Part shown: piece by piece, positions 7,046 to 14,165 of the stretch | Position numbering within the stretch: the stretch's first letter is position 1 | Layout: each line of letters begins with the position of its first letter | Assembly: GCA_964563535.1 (NCBI GenBank) | Contig: CAZLXP010000032.1 | Coordinates: 1-24,484 of the forward strand | Direction: 5' to 3' | Length of the DNA: 24,484 nucleotides | Source of the DNA: WVWN01 sp964563535 | GTDB taxonomy: Bacteria; RBG-13-66-14; B26-G2; WVWN01 | Translations under genes and position numbers: made by a program | Notes under the pieces: generated by a model | Databases searched by the model: none | The model's input: only the letters and a program-made list of their open reading frames with translations | What the model was told of the DNA's origin: nothing

Positions 7046-7074
7046 TTGACGGGGTCGTCGATTTTGTTTAATAT
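7046..7074 (+). promoter_or_regulatory. birA promoter, predicting a leaderless mRNA
   Basis: TTGACG (7046-7051), a 17-bp spacer and TAATAT (7069-7074). Seven nt separate the -10 box from the ATG at 7082, so transcription should start at or next to the start codon. No Shine-Dalgarno is present. A longer reading frame beginning at TTG 7046 would start inside the -35 box and is unlikely. Confidence 0.8.
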
Positions 7075-7081
7075 ATTCCCC

Positions 7082-8035
7082 ATGGCGACCGAAAAGGCCA
7101 ACCTTCTCGACTCGCTTTACGATAGTCTGCCGACCAAGGGCATCGTTTCGGTCGCGGCGCTTGCCGCGGCCTTGTCGCTGGAGCCGGGGGAGGTGACCGC
7201 GGCTATCGAGGCGCTCAAGGCCGCGGGCGCCATGGTCGTGGGCGACGAACGGAGCGGCTATAGCCGCCGGTTGCCGCCGCCGCTGGACCGTACGCTGATC
7301 TCCGCCCTGGTCGAAGGAGATATAGGGGGCACGTTGCTCCTTTTCGACGGCGTCGGTAGCACGATGGCGAAAGCGCGCGAGCTGGCCGCCGACGGCGAGC
7401 GCCACGGCGTCGCGGTATTAACCGAAGAGCAAGCCGCCGGTCGCGGCAGGTACGGCCGCGGCTGGTCATCCCCCTACCGCCTCGGCCTCTATATGTCGGT
7501 TATCCTCGAAAAACGTTGGCTCCCGCGCGAGTATATGCTGCTGCCGTTGGTCGCGGGCGTGGCGGCCGCCGACGCCGTGGCGTCCGCGGCCGGTTTGGCT
7601 CCCCAGTTGAAGTGGCCCAACGACCTGGTGTGGAAAGGTTCGAAGGTGGGCGGCATTCTGGCCGAATCGTACGGCAAGCCGGACGTTTTAATATTGGGCG
7701 TCGGCGTAAACGTCTTTCAATGTCCTTACGATTTTCCGCCCCACGTTCTCTATCCCGTCACGTCTCTCGCTATAGCCGGCGCCAAGGACATTGACCGGAA
7801 CGTGCTGGCCGCGGCCGTCTTGAACGCTTTAGGCCGGTGGCTCGAGCGCTGGCTCCGCGCCGGCCCCGAACCGGTTATAAACGCCTGGCGCGAACGCAAC
7901 GTTACGCTGGGGCGCCGGGTCCGCATAGCCGGCACGGGCGTCGCCGGGACCGCGGTCGGTTTGACCGTCGACGGCGCGCTGGTCGTTGAGGACGACGCCG
8001 GCGGGCGCCGCGTATTATATTCGGCCGACGCCTGA
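7082..8035 (+). CDS. birA: bifunctional biotin--[acetyl-CoA-carboxylase] ligase / biotin operon repressor BirA
   Basis: A 317-aa protein from the ATG at 7082. Residues 1-65 form a helix-turn-helix-type domain (GIVSVAALAAALSLEPGEV... AIEALKAAGA), so this is the two-domain class. The ligase domain follows: FDGVGSTMAKARELA (biotin and substrate pocket), EEQAAGRGRYGRGWSSP (adenylate-binding GRGRxGRxW, about 120-128), LKWPNDLVWKGSKVGGIL with catalytic Lys177 in KWPND, and LGVGVNV. The C-terminal part (NVTLGRRVRIAG...) is the small SH3-like cap. The enzyme attaches biotin to carboxylase carrier proteins and may repress biotin genes. No biotin synthesis genes are in the window. The promoter predicts a leaderless transcript. 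Confidence 0.95.
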   Translation: MATEKANLLDSLYDSLPTKGIVSVAALAAALSLEPGEVTAAIEALKAAGAMVVGDERSGYSRRLPPPLDRTLISALVEGDIGGTLLLFDGVGSTMAKARELAADGERHGVAVLTEEQAAGRGRYGRGWSSPYRLGLYMSVILEKRWLPREYMLLPLVAGVAAADAVASAAGLAPQLKWPNDLVWKGSKVGGILAESYGKPDVLILGVGVNVFQCPYDFPPHVLYPVTSLAIAGAKDIDRNVLAAAVLNALGRWLERWLRAGPEPVINAWRERNVTLGRRVRIAGTGVAGTAVGLTVDGALVVEDDAGGRRVLYSADA

Positions 8036-8071
8036 GGTCGCGGCGCTCCTCGACCGCCGGCCTTCTTCAAA

Positions 8072-8731
8072 CTATTGTCGGCCCCCTACCCCTTCCAAAG
8101 GACATCCCGCGCACCTCGGCTCGCGCCGGCGGCACCGTTCGCGCCCTACCCGCACCATGAGCGCGTGGTACCGGTTGAACCGCGCCGCGTCCGCCTCCAG
8201 GTTGGCCTCAAACAATTCTTTTAGCTCGTCATAGGCCGCGGCTTCGTCGGCCAGGCCGTGGCGGTGAAGGACCCGGTGGGTGTAAGCGTCAACCACGAAC
8301 GTCGGCAGGCCGCAGGCGTAGAGCAAAATCGAGTCGGCCGTCTCCGGGCCTATGCCGCGCACGGCTAGTAGTTTGGCCCTGACCGCCGATAACTCCTCTC
8401 GAGCCATGGTCGCGACGTCGCCGCCGTATTCTTCCCCCAGGAAGTCGAGGAACGCCCGCAACCGCGCGGCCTTAACGTTATAATAACCCGCCGGTTTTAT
8501 CAACGGCGCTATCTCGGACGCGGCCAGCCGGGCTAGTTTCGCCGGTTCTAAAAGGCCGGCGCGTTTCAGATTCGCGATGGCCTTTTCGACGTTGGGCCAG
8601 GCCGTGTTTTGGGTGAGGATGGCGCCCACCGCTATTTCGAACGGCGTCTCGCCGGGCCACCAGCGCTGGTCGCCGTACGCGGCGTCCAGCCGTCGGTATA
8701 TTTCTGCCAGAAGGTCTCTAGTCGTCGCCAT
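8072..8731 (-). CDS. endonuclease III / MagIII-like HhH-GPD DNA glycosylase
   Basis: A 219-aa base-excision-repair glycosylase. It has PFEIAVGAILTQNTAWPNVEKA (about 30-51), the helix-hairpin-helix VRGIGPETADSILLYA (124-139), and VVDAYTHRV with catalytic Asp148. The WPG..PFEI..GAILTQNT..NVEKAI pattern is typical of the endonuclease III-related group that includes MagIII (3-methyladenine glycosylase), rather than true Nth. The Lys that gives Nth its lyase activity is Glu130 here, so a monofunctional glycosylase is expected. The C-terminus has Cys200-x6-Cys207-x2-Cys210 but Gly216 where the fourth Fe-S Cys should be. The start codon overlaps the 3' end of the MFS gene by 14 bp, so the two genes are probably co-translated. 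Confidence 0.88.
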   Translation of the reverse strand: MATTRDLLAEIYRRLDAAYGDQRWWPGETPFEIAVGAILTQNTAWPNVEKAIANLKRAGLLEPAKLARLAASEIAPLIKPAGYYNVKAARLRAFLDFLGEEYGGDVATMAREELSAVRAKLLAVRGIGPETADSILLYACGLPTFVVDAYTHRVLHRHGLADEAAAYDELKELFEANLEADAARFNRYHALMVRVGRERCRRREPRCAGCPLEGVGGRQ

Positions 8732-10115
8732 TCCGTTTGCGGAGGCGGGCCCATTCCGGGAAGACTTGGCTCGCGGCCGCCAGGCGGTGATGCAAGGCCG
8801 CGCCGACGTACGCCAGGGTGGTGGGGACCCCCGCGGCGCGACGTTCTTCGAGGGGCCGGAGCAGGGGGACGCTCAGGAGCCTGCCCAACGCCGAGAGTAC
8901 GAAGAGAAGGTGGTAGTTGATGAAAGGCACGCCGGCCACAACCCACTCGTAGCCGCTCGTGGCCCCCGCGACGACGCCGCCGAGGGTAGAGGCCGCGAAC
9001 GTCGCGACGCCGGTGACGATCCCGAGGGCGGCGATGTAATAAGTCCGGGCCGGCCGCGGCGAGAGGGCGAGCGGCAGCGTGAACGTCGCCAGGTTAAACC
9101 CGCCCCACGACGCGCCGGCGAATACAGCGATGGCCCATACCGGGTAGATGAAATCCGGCCGCGTCGCCAGCCAGCATAGCGGTAAAAATCCGACGGCGAC
9201 CGCGCATATCGCCAGGATGGGTTTATTGCCGGCCCGATCCCCGACGACGCCCCATATACGGTTTGTGGCCGCCGCCGTAAGGCTGGTGATGCCGCCGAAC
9301 AGCGCGATCTCGAAATACGACATCTTCAAGTAGGTGAGCATATAGACGTTCCAGAAAGCCAAGGGGATGGCCCAGCTGAAGTTCCAGGCGGCGAAAAATT
9401 TCAAGGCCTTTCGGAAATTCCTATCCGCGAGCGGCTCGCGAACGCGCCGCCAGAAGGCTCCGGTCGGAACGGGCCTTTCCGGGGCGGCCGGTTGGCGGGA
9501 GAGGAAGACCGAGGCCACGGCCCCGGCGGCGACCGCCAGGGCGAAGAGCAATACGAACCCGGAAGTTTCGGCCCCCCGCTCTTTTAGCGCGTCCAGCGTT
9601 CGTCCCCCGGCGATAGTCACGACGAGGTTCACGGTGATGACGACGACGTTGCGTATGCCGAAGTAGCGTCCCCGGAGCCTTTCGGGGATGAGGTCGCTCA
9701 TCCACACGGTCCAGGCGTTATAGGTTATCATCAAGAAGGCCGAGGAGATGGCGTAGAACAATAGGAACGCGTACATGCGGTACGGCCCGGGCGCGAACGG
9801 CAAAAAGGGAAGGACGACGGCGAATAGCCATGAGGTCCGGCCCAGCGCTGAGCCCGATACGGCCAGCGCCTTGAGCTTGGAGGTGCGCTCGTCGACGTAA
9901 GCCGAAGCGAGCTGAAAGAATTGGGCGGCAAAGGGTATCGCGGCCAATACGCCCAGCGAGACGTCGCCCGCCCCCAGCGTCAACGCGTATCCGGTGAGGA
10001 AGGCGCCCCCGGTCAAACTTATATGGACGGAGGCGAAGGCGCCTTCCGCGATGGAAATGCGCATCGCGCGCCGGATGAGGCTATTGTAATGGTTTCTGCG
10101 TACGGGTCGATTCAT
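8718..10115 (-). CDS. major facilitator superfamily transporter
   Basis: A 465-aa protein with about twelve hydrophobic segments. An MFS-type loop follows the fourth/fifth helix region: MSDLIPERLRGRYFGIRN (about 139-156), matching the family's pattern of a conserved acidic/Arg-Gly motif. The second half has IWGVVGDRAGNKPILAICAVA (about 284-304), the equivalent inter-helix motif. The N-terminal amphipathic stretch (RNHYNSLIRRAMRISIAEGAFASV) resembles MFS proteins of uncharacterised specificity found in environmental bacteria. The substrate cannot be inferred. The gene is upstream of, and overlaps, the DNA glycosylase gene. It is divergent from the small secreted protein gene at 10206. No strong Shine-Dalgarno is visible before its ATG. 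Confidence 0.85.
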   Translation of the reverse strand: MNRPVRRNHYNSLIRRAMRISIAEGAFASVHISLTGGAFLTGYALTLGAGDVSLGVLAAIPFAAQFFQLASAYVDERTSKLKALAVSGSALGRTSWLFAVVLPFLPFAPGPYRMYAFLLFYAISSAFLMITYNAWTVWMSDLIPERLRGRYFGIRNVVVITVNLVVTIAGGRTLDALKERGAETSGFVLLFALAVAAGAVASVFLSRQPAAPERPVPTGAFWRRVREPLADRNFRKALKFFAAWNFSWAIPLAFWNVYMLTYLKMSYFEIALFGGITSLTAAATNRIWGVVGDRAGNKPILAICAVAVGFLPLCWLATRPDFIYPVWAIAVFAGASWGGFNLATFTLPLALSPRPARTYYIAALGIVTGVATFAASTLGGVVAGATSGYEWVVAGVPFINYHLLFVLSALGRLLSVPLLRPLEERRAAGVPTTLAYVGAALHHRLAAASQVFPEWARLRKRNGDD

Positions 10116-10136
10116 GTTGGCGGTACGCGAAATCGC

Positions 10137-10165
10137 TTGCTTGCGGCGGATATATGGCGTAAAAT
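10137..10165 (+). promoter_or_regulatory. promoter of the small secreted helical protein gene
   Basis: TTGCTT (10137-10142), a 17-bp spacer and TAAAAT (10160-10165). The predicted leader is about 33 nt and contains AAGGAG 9 nt before the ATG at 10206. Confidence 0.7.
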
Positions 10166-10205
10166 TAGCTTAGCCGTTGTGATTCAACTTAAGGAGTCGT
10201 CGCCT

Positions 10206-10691
10206 ATGAGATGCAAAGCCTTCGCAATCGTGTTCGTCGTGGCGCTCGCGGCGGCCGCGGCAGGGGCCCAACCTCCCGACGACCCCGTACTCGCCTATTC
10301 GGATACGGTTCAGGATATCACCGCCCGGTTCAACGCCCAACTCGTCGAAGCCCAACCTTTCCTCGTGTGGCCCGGCGAAGACCTCGAACAGGACGAACGC
10401 GATAAACTCGCCTGGAAGCTCGAGGTGATAATCAACGACTTGGGCAAACTCGCGGACGAGATGGGCGCGTTGGCCGTCCCCGAGGGTTTCGACGAGGCGC
10501 ACAAGCTTATCGCCGGCGCGTTCAACCTATACATGACGGCGCTGAGCCGTTGCGGCTCCGGCATCCAACGCAATTACTTAAAGACCTTCAACGGCGGCGT
10601 CCAGGATTACAACGCCGCGGGCACCTTCCTCGACTCCGGTTTCGGCGAGCTCGAGGCGGCGTTGGAGCGTGCCGGATACGTTATCGAATAG
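10206..10691 (+). CDS. small secreted helical protein of unknown function
   Basis: A 161-aa protein. The ATG follows AAGGAG at good spacing. A Sec signal peptide is clear (MRCKAFAIVFVVALAAAAAGA, cleavage before QPPDD). The mature part is predicted to be mainly alpha-helical and acidic, without membrane segments. Segments such as LAYSDTVQDITARFNAQL, WKLEVIINDLGKLADEMGAL and FDEAHKLIAGAFNLYMTALS have amphipathic heptad-like spacing and suggest a small helical bundle. A C-terminal segment, TFNGGVQDYNAAGTFLDSGF, follows. A single mature Cys lies in SRCGSGIQ. I do not recognise a family. It has its own promoter and stands alone between the MFS and GT9 genes. Confidence 0.8.
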   Translation: MRCKAFAIVFVVALAAAAAGAQPPDDPVLAYSDTVQDITARFNAQLVEAQPFLVWPGEDLEQDERDKLAWKLEVIINDLGKLADEMGALAVPEGFDEAHKLIAGAFNLYMTALSRCGSGIQRNYLKTFNGGVQDYNAAGTFLDSGFGELEAALERAGYVIE

Positions 10692-10849
10692 GCTCGGCCG
10701 CCCGCGGCAGGAATAGCGTTTACGGAAGTTAAAGCGCGGGCGCGGCCGCCGGGATGCTTCCGCCCGTCCGGTGTGCCGCGCCGATGCGTTATTCTAATGT
10801 CCCTGACGCCCGTAATTATACGAATTTTCAGTGCCTCGCGTCAAGCTCC

Positions 10850-12043
10850 ATGACCGCGCCGCCCAGCCCGGCCTCCCGTATAACGCGATTCAAGGGGCGA
10901 TTCAAAGCCCGGCGGGCCGTCGAGGCCGCGGCCGGGCGGGCGTTAAGGCCGCTCGTCGCGTTGGCGCGGCCCGTGGCGGCCCGGCGGACCGTACGGGAGG
11001 GGCGCGTCTTGGCCGTCGAACGTATCCTGCGCATCGGCGATACGCTCGTCACGAGGCCCGCCCTCGCCGCGCTCCGCGGCAAATTCCCCGCAAGCGAATT
11101 GGCCGTAGTATGCCAACCGGCCCTTCTTCCGCTCTGCGCGGCTGACCATTTGGTGGACCGCGTCGTCGTCGCCGGGGCCGGCGCTTCGGGTCTTTGGCGG
11201 GCGGCGCGCCAGGCGCGAGCGTTCGGCGCCGCCGCGGCGTACGTCTTCGTTGCCGACCGGTGGTCGCCGTACCTGGCGTTCCTCGCCGGCGCGCGGGAGA
11301 TAGTCGGTTACGATTACGCCGCGCGGGGGGCGGCCCTGACCGACCGGCGGCCGCCGCCCCCCCGGGCCAACGTTCCGGCGTTTTTATACGACTCCGGGGC
11401 TCCCCGAATCCACGCCGCCGAGATCTGGCTGCGCCTCGTGGCCCCGGAGGCCCCGGCGCCGACGACGTATCCGCCCCTCGAGCCCGGGGCCGCGGCTCGC
11501 GATAACGCCGCCGGTTTCGTGAACGCGGTGTGGGGTTCGGCTAAGCGGCCGTTCGTAGTTATCCACCCCGGCGCGGCCAACCCGTCGTATTTGTGGCGTC
11601 GCGAGAATTGGGCGGCGGTGGGGCGCGGCTTAGTTCGACGGGGCGTGAAAGCTATAGCGGTGACGGGCGGCCCGGGAGAGCGGCAAGCGGCCGCGGCCGT
11701 CGCGGCGGAGATCGGCGCCGGCGTCGCCGCCAGCGCCGCCGGCATCCCGCTGCTCGAGACGTTTGCCCTGATGGCCGAAGCGGATGTGGTGATTACGCTC
11801 GATACGGCGCCGGTTCACATAGCTTCTACGATGGGGACGCCGGCCGTCGCCCTCTACGGCCCGGGCGATGCGGCGATGTGGCGCCCCCTTGGCGTCCCGT
11901 ACCGCGCCGTCGTCGGCGACTCGCCGTGCCTCGGGTGCAAGTCGGCGCGGTGTTTTCAAGACCACCACTACTGCATGGAGGCCATAACGGTCGCGGCCGT
12001 AGTCGACGCCGCGACGGAACTTTTAGAGGGGGCGCCTAACTAG
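10850..12043 (+). CDS. glycosyltransferase family 9 (heptosyltransferase-like)
   Basis: A 397-aa protein from the ATG at 10850. The frame is open upstream to 10754, but that extension (NYTNFQCLASSS...) crosses an AT-rich, promoter-like patch, so the shorter form is preferred. No Shine-Dalgarno supports either start. GT9 landmarks: VERILRIGDTLVTRPALAAL (N-terminal acceptor domain), VIHPGAANPSYLWRRENWAA (about 242-261), VITLDTAPVHIASTMGTP and VALYGPGDAAMWRPLG (C-terminal nucleotide-sugar site). A Cys cluster follows (CLGCKSARC... YCMEAI), as in many GT9 members. The family transfers heptose or related sugars from ADP-sugars to lipopolysaccharide core or other glycans at the inner membrane. The stop TAG abuts the ATG of the next gene, so the two are translationally linked. 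Confidence 0.88.
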   Translation: MTAPPSPASRITRFKGRFKARRAVEAAAGRALRPLVALARPVAARRTVREGRVLAVERILRIGDTLVTRPALAALRGKFPASELAVVCQPALLPLCAADHLVDRVVVAGAGASGLWRAARQARAFGAAAAYVFVADRWSPYLAFLAGAREIVGYDYAARGAALTDRRPPPPRANVPAFLYDSGAPRIHAAEIWLRLVAPEAPAPTTYPPLEPGAAARDNAAGFVNAVWGSAKRPFVVIHPGAANPSYLWRRENWAAVGRGLVRRGVKAIAVTGGPGERQAAAAVAAEIGAGVAASAAGIPLLETFALMAEADVVITLDTAPVHIASTMGTPAVALYGPGDAAMWRPLGVPYRAVVGDSPCLGCKSARCFQDHHYCMEAITVAAVVDAATELLEGAPN

Positions 12044-12940
12044 ATGTATTTGCCGATGGGAGCGGTTCCGGCCTGGCTCGGCGTCGCGGCGTGGCTTGCC
12101 GCGGCCGCCTCCGTCGCGGCGGCGGTCGCCCGGTTGCGCCGCGTCGACGTGGACTATATCGGCTTCGTCGGCGCCGCGGTATTCGTGACGGCCTTGCGTT
12201 TGCTGGAGTTCCCTCTTCATGCCGGCGCCCTCTTCGGCGGGAGCGTCGTCGCCGTCGGCTTTGTCGTCATCGTATTCGGCGTAGAGGTCGGCGTTTGTAG
12301 TCTCGCCGCGGCGACGCTGGCCCACGGCGTCGTGGCCGCATATTTGGACTGGGCGGCGCTGGGGGCGAATATGCTGGCGCACGCCGTAGTAGCGCCGTGG
12401 TCGGTGTGGTGGATTTACGCGGGATTGAAACGGGTCTTCCGGTCCGAGGCGGCAGGTTACGTTTTAGCTTTTCTAGCCGGCGGCGTCGGGGCGCCGATTG
12501 TCGCGGTGGTTTCTTTGGCGGCCGTGCTGGCCGGCGGGTCCGGCGCCGCGGCGTCCCGCGTACTCGTGGCCGGCCTTACGCTCACGCCCGCCGAAGGGGT
12601 GCTCGCCGCGTGGGGATATACGCTGGTCTTGAGTCGGCGCTACCGCGGCGACGGCCGCCTCGAGCGCTGGATGCCCCGTTCGCGGCGCGGCGGGTTATGG
12701 GTAGCGGTCACGGCTGCCGTGGTCGCGGCGGGAATAGCGCCGCTGGTCCCGGCCTACGGCGGCGTGCTGGGCCCTATGCCGGCGCTGGCCCGGGCCGCGG
12801 AGATGTCGTACGCGGGCCGCGCGGCCGCCGGCTTGGCGACCGTCGCCGCCGCCGGCTTGGCCGCGTCCTTATTTTTCGGCGCCCTCGTTTTGATTCGAAC
12901 GCGCGCCGGTAAAAATAAGGCCGGCGAGCGTCGGCCTTAG
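12044..12940 (+). CDS. CbiM/NikM-fold integral membrane protein lacking the metal-binding N-terminus
   Basis: A 298-aa protein with about eight hydrophobic segments. The first 150 residues follow the CbiM/NikM (energy-coupling factor Co/Ni transporter) pattern: M-x-x-P-x-G at the N-terminus, a helix plus RLRR, a helix ending EFPL...GG, and ALGANMLAHAVVAPWSVWWIY matching the conserved ALGAN(x)N segment. A second landmark is LTPAEGVLAAWGYTLV near residue 190. In CbiM/NikM the protein starts Met-His and the N-terminus plus His2 and a later His (in a GTSGH-like loop) bind the metal. Here residue 2 is Tyr (MYLPMG) and the loop reads LHAGALFGG. No CbiN, CbiQ or CbiO gene is adjacent. The protein directly follows a GT9 gene with no intergenic base. 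Its role is unknown; transport of Co/Ni in the usual way seems unlikely. Confidence 0.65.
   Translation: MYLPMGAVPAWLGVAAWLAAAASVAAAVARLRRVDVDYIGFVGAAVFVTALRLLEFPLHAGALFGGSVVAVGFVVIVFGVEVGVCSLAAATLAHGVVAAYLDWAALGANMLAHAVVAPWSVWWIYAGLKRVFRSEAAGYVLAFLAGGVGAPIVAVVSLAAVLAGGSGAAASRVLVAGLTLTPAEGVLAAWGYTLVLSRRYRGDGRLERWMPRSRRGGLWVAVTAAVVAAGIAPLVPAYGGVLGPMPALARAAEMSYAGRAAAGLATVAAAGLAASLFFGALVLIRTRAGKNKAGERRP
12911..12939 (-). terminator. intrinsic terminator of the DUF3343 operon, overlapping the end of the CbiM-like gene
   Basis: TAAGGCCG (12916-12923) pairs with CGGCCTTA (12932-12939) around an 8-nt loop. Read on the minus strand the stem is followed by T5 (from AAAAA at 12911-12915). It serves the minus-strand genes at 12975-13488 while lying inside the last codons of the convergent gene. 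Confidence 0.7.
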
Positions 12941-12974
12941 CGCGGTGCCCTTCCGCCGGCGACGCGCGGTCGCG

Positions 12975-13214
12975 CTATTCCGCATCTATCAACAACCGCG
13001 ACGCGGCGACGCCGAAGAGGTCTCGGGCGGCGAGCGCGGCCGAGACTTGCTCGTTGAACTTGGCGCGGTATTCCTCGAGCTGGGCGGCGAAGACGGAAGT
13101 CGCTATCCCCATGGCCTTGGCCTCCCTCAACATATCGGCGTCCAACGACGCTACCATCTCCCGGGCGAGCTTTTCGGCCAGGCCCGCGGCCTCGTTCTCG
13201 TCTTCGATGGGCAT
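12975..13214 (-). CDS. 79-aa hypothetical protein in an operon with a DUF3343 gene
   Basis: A small, acidic, probably all-helical protein (MPIEDENEAAGLAEKLAREM... ending RLLIDAE) with no signal peptide, membrane helix or Cys. It begins 7 bp after the DUF3343 stop codon, and GGAAGG inside the end of that gene can act as its Shine-Dalgarno. An intrinsic terminator lies about 35 nt past its stop. I do not recognise the family. The amphipathic pattern (REAKAMGIATSVFAAQLEEY) could mediate binding to a partner. Genomic position alone supports the gene, so some doubt remains. Confidence 0.6.
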   Translation of the reverse strand: MPIEDENEAAGLAEKLAREMVASLDADMLREAKAMGIATSVFAAQLEEYRAKFNEQVSAALAARDLFGVAASRLLIDAE

Positions 13215-13221
13215 AAGCTAA

Positions 13222-13488
13222 TCAACCTTCCGCGACGTCGAAGTCGGCCAACGTTCCTTTGAGGAATATCTCCTTCAACGCCTCGAGGTCGGCCGCGCCT
13301 ACTTGCAGCGCGACGCCGCACCGGTCGGCCGTGCCCGGCGGCCGCGGGATGACCTCGGCCTCGTAGCCGTGCCGCTTCGCGAGCCTTTCGGCCAGGATCG
13401 TGTCGTGCGTCGACGCGAAATTCAGGACGGCGTATTTTTTGGGGACGGCGCCTCGCCGCGCCGGCCGTTTTTCGGATGCGGAGGCCAT
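13222..13488 (-). CDS. DUF3343 (putative Se/S carrier-like) protein
   Basis: An 88-aa protein. After a basic N-terminal extension (residues 1-17), KKYAVLNFASTHDTILAERLAK (17-38) matches the 'FpSTH.a..aEklLk' start of DUF3343. VIPRPPGTADRCGVALQV (47-63) matches its 'ipvPR..SsdCGialr' segment. The conserved Cys-Gly is kept (Cys57). The family has been suggested to carry sulfur or selenium on this Cys, but the function is not established in general. The protein is cytoplasmic. It is the first gene of a two-gene operon, and its promoter leaves a leader of only about 11 nt without a Shine-Dalgarno. No selenium-metabolism gene is in the window. Confidence 0.8.
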   Translation of the reverse strand: MASASEKRPARRGAVPKKYAVLNFASTHDTILAERLAKRHGYEAEVIPRPPGTADRCGVALQVGAADLEALKEIFLKGTLADFDVAEG

Positions 13489-13505
13489 ATAGACGATTCA
13501 TCGCA

Positions 13506-13534
13506 AATTTAAAAAAGAAGGGCGCCCATGTCAA
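13506..13534 (-). promoter_or_regulatory. promoter of the DUF3343 operon
   Basis: On the minus strand, TTGACA (13534-13529), a 17-bp spacer and TAAATT (13511-13506). The predicted start is near 13499, only about 11 nt before the ATG at 13488. No Shine-Dalgarno is visible. Confidence 0.7.
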
Positions 13535-13619
13535 GGTGAATTGGCGGCCGGGCCGCGGCGGACCTCTTCGGCGGCGGGGGGCTAAAGGCCGGGGAATATG
13601 GTGCCCTCTTATATTCCAT

Positions 13620-13648
13620 ACAAAAAAGCCGCCCCGAGGGGCGGCTTT
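13620..13648 (-). terminator. intrinsic terminator of the cupredoxin gene
   Basis: AAAGCCGCCCC/GGGGCGGCTTT (13625-13635 with 13638-13648) forms a long, nearly loopless stem. On the minus strand it ends in a run of six T. It lies 22 nt past the cupredoxin stop codon. Confidence 0.85.
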
Positions 13649-13669
13649 CGCGCCGTTGGCAGCGTTAAA

Positions 13670-14026
13670 TTAGCGGAATAAAGCCCTAACGCGGCCGAAG
13701 GACGTCGGCGCCACGGCCGTCTCCGTAACGCGGACGGTGCCCTTCATCGTGGGGTGATATTTGCAGTGGTAGGGGAAAGTCCCGGTCTGGTTGAATTTCC
13801 GTTTGAAAGATTGGTTTTGCCTGAGGTCGCCCGAGTCCCAGATGCCGGTATCGGAAGTCGAGGTGTGGACCGCCACGTCCAGGTTGGTCCACTGGACCAT
13901 TTCCCCCTTTACGACTACGGCGTATTGAGGGACGAACGCGTTATTTTGGATTTTAATTTCGGTTAGGGCTATGGCCGCCCCGGCGCAGGCGAGCAATGCC
14001 CCCGTTAGCAAACCCCACTTTTTCAT
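13670..14026 (-). CDS. secreted amicyanin/plastocyanin-like cupredoxin with a C-terminal GRV[KR] tail
   Basis: A 118-aa protein. AAAGGAGG sits 7 nt before the ATG. The N-terminus MKKWGLLTGALLACAGAAIA is a Sec signal; the Cys at 14 might instead be a poor lipobox. The rest is a single type-1 copper domain: IKIQNNAFVPQYAVVVKGEM, VQWTNLDVAVHTST with ligand His54, then FPYHCKYHPTMKGTV with Cys88, His91 and Met94. The C-x2-H-x2-M spacing is that of amicyanin-like proteins. All four copper ligands are present, so it should carry electrons outside the cytoplasm. About 14 residues follow the fold and end in APTSFGRVRALFR. That tail is shared with two otherwise unrelated secreted proteins at 15301 and 15980. 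The gene is monocistronic with its own promoter and terminator. No redox partner gene is nearby. Confidence 0.93.
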   Translation of the reverse strand: MKKWGLLTGALLACAGAAIALTEIKIQNNAFVPQYAVVVKGEMVQWTNLDVAVHTSTSDTGIWDSGDLRQNQSFKRKFNQTGTFPYHCKYHPTMKGTVRVTETAVAPTSFGRVRALFR

Positions 14027-14047
14027 AACTTTACCTCCTTTACTTAT

Positions 14048-14076
14048 ATATTAGCAAAAATGACGTGTTTAGTCAA
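14048..14076 (-). promoter_or_regulatory. promoter of the cupredoxin gene
   Basis: On the minus strand, TTGACT (14076-14071), a 17-bp spacer and TAATAT (14053-14048). The start is predicted just before the strong Shine-Dalgarno of the gene. Confidence 0.8.
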
Positions 14077-14130
14077 GGCCGGGGGGCCGTTTATCCGGGG
14101 TAACTTCGCGAGAGGCCGGTGCGTTTGGGG

Positions 14131-14159
14131 TTGCGGTTTAAGTTTGTTAGTTTTATAGT
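14131..14159 (+). promoter_or_regulatory. promoter of the GT2 gene, predicting a leaderless mRNA
   Basis: TTGCGG (14131-14136), a 17-bp spacer and TATAGT (14154-14159). Only six nt separate the -10 box from the ATG at 14166, so transcription should begin at the start codon itself. Confidence 0.75.
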
Positions 14160-14165
14160 GGCCCT

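Noticed and set aside
10754..10849. N-terminal extension of the GT9 gene
   Set aside because: It crosses an AT-rich, promoter-like patch and adds residues not expected in GT9 enzymes. The ATG at 10850 is preferred, although neither start has a Shine-Dalgarno.
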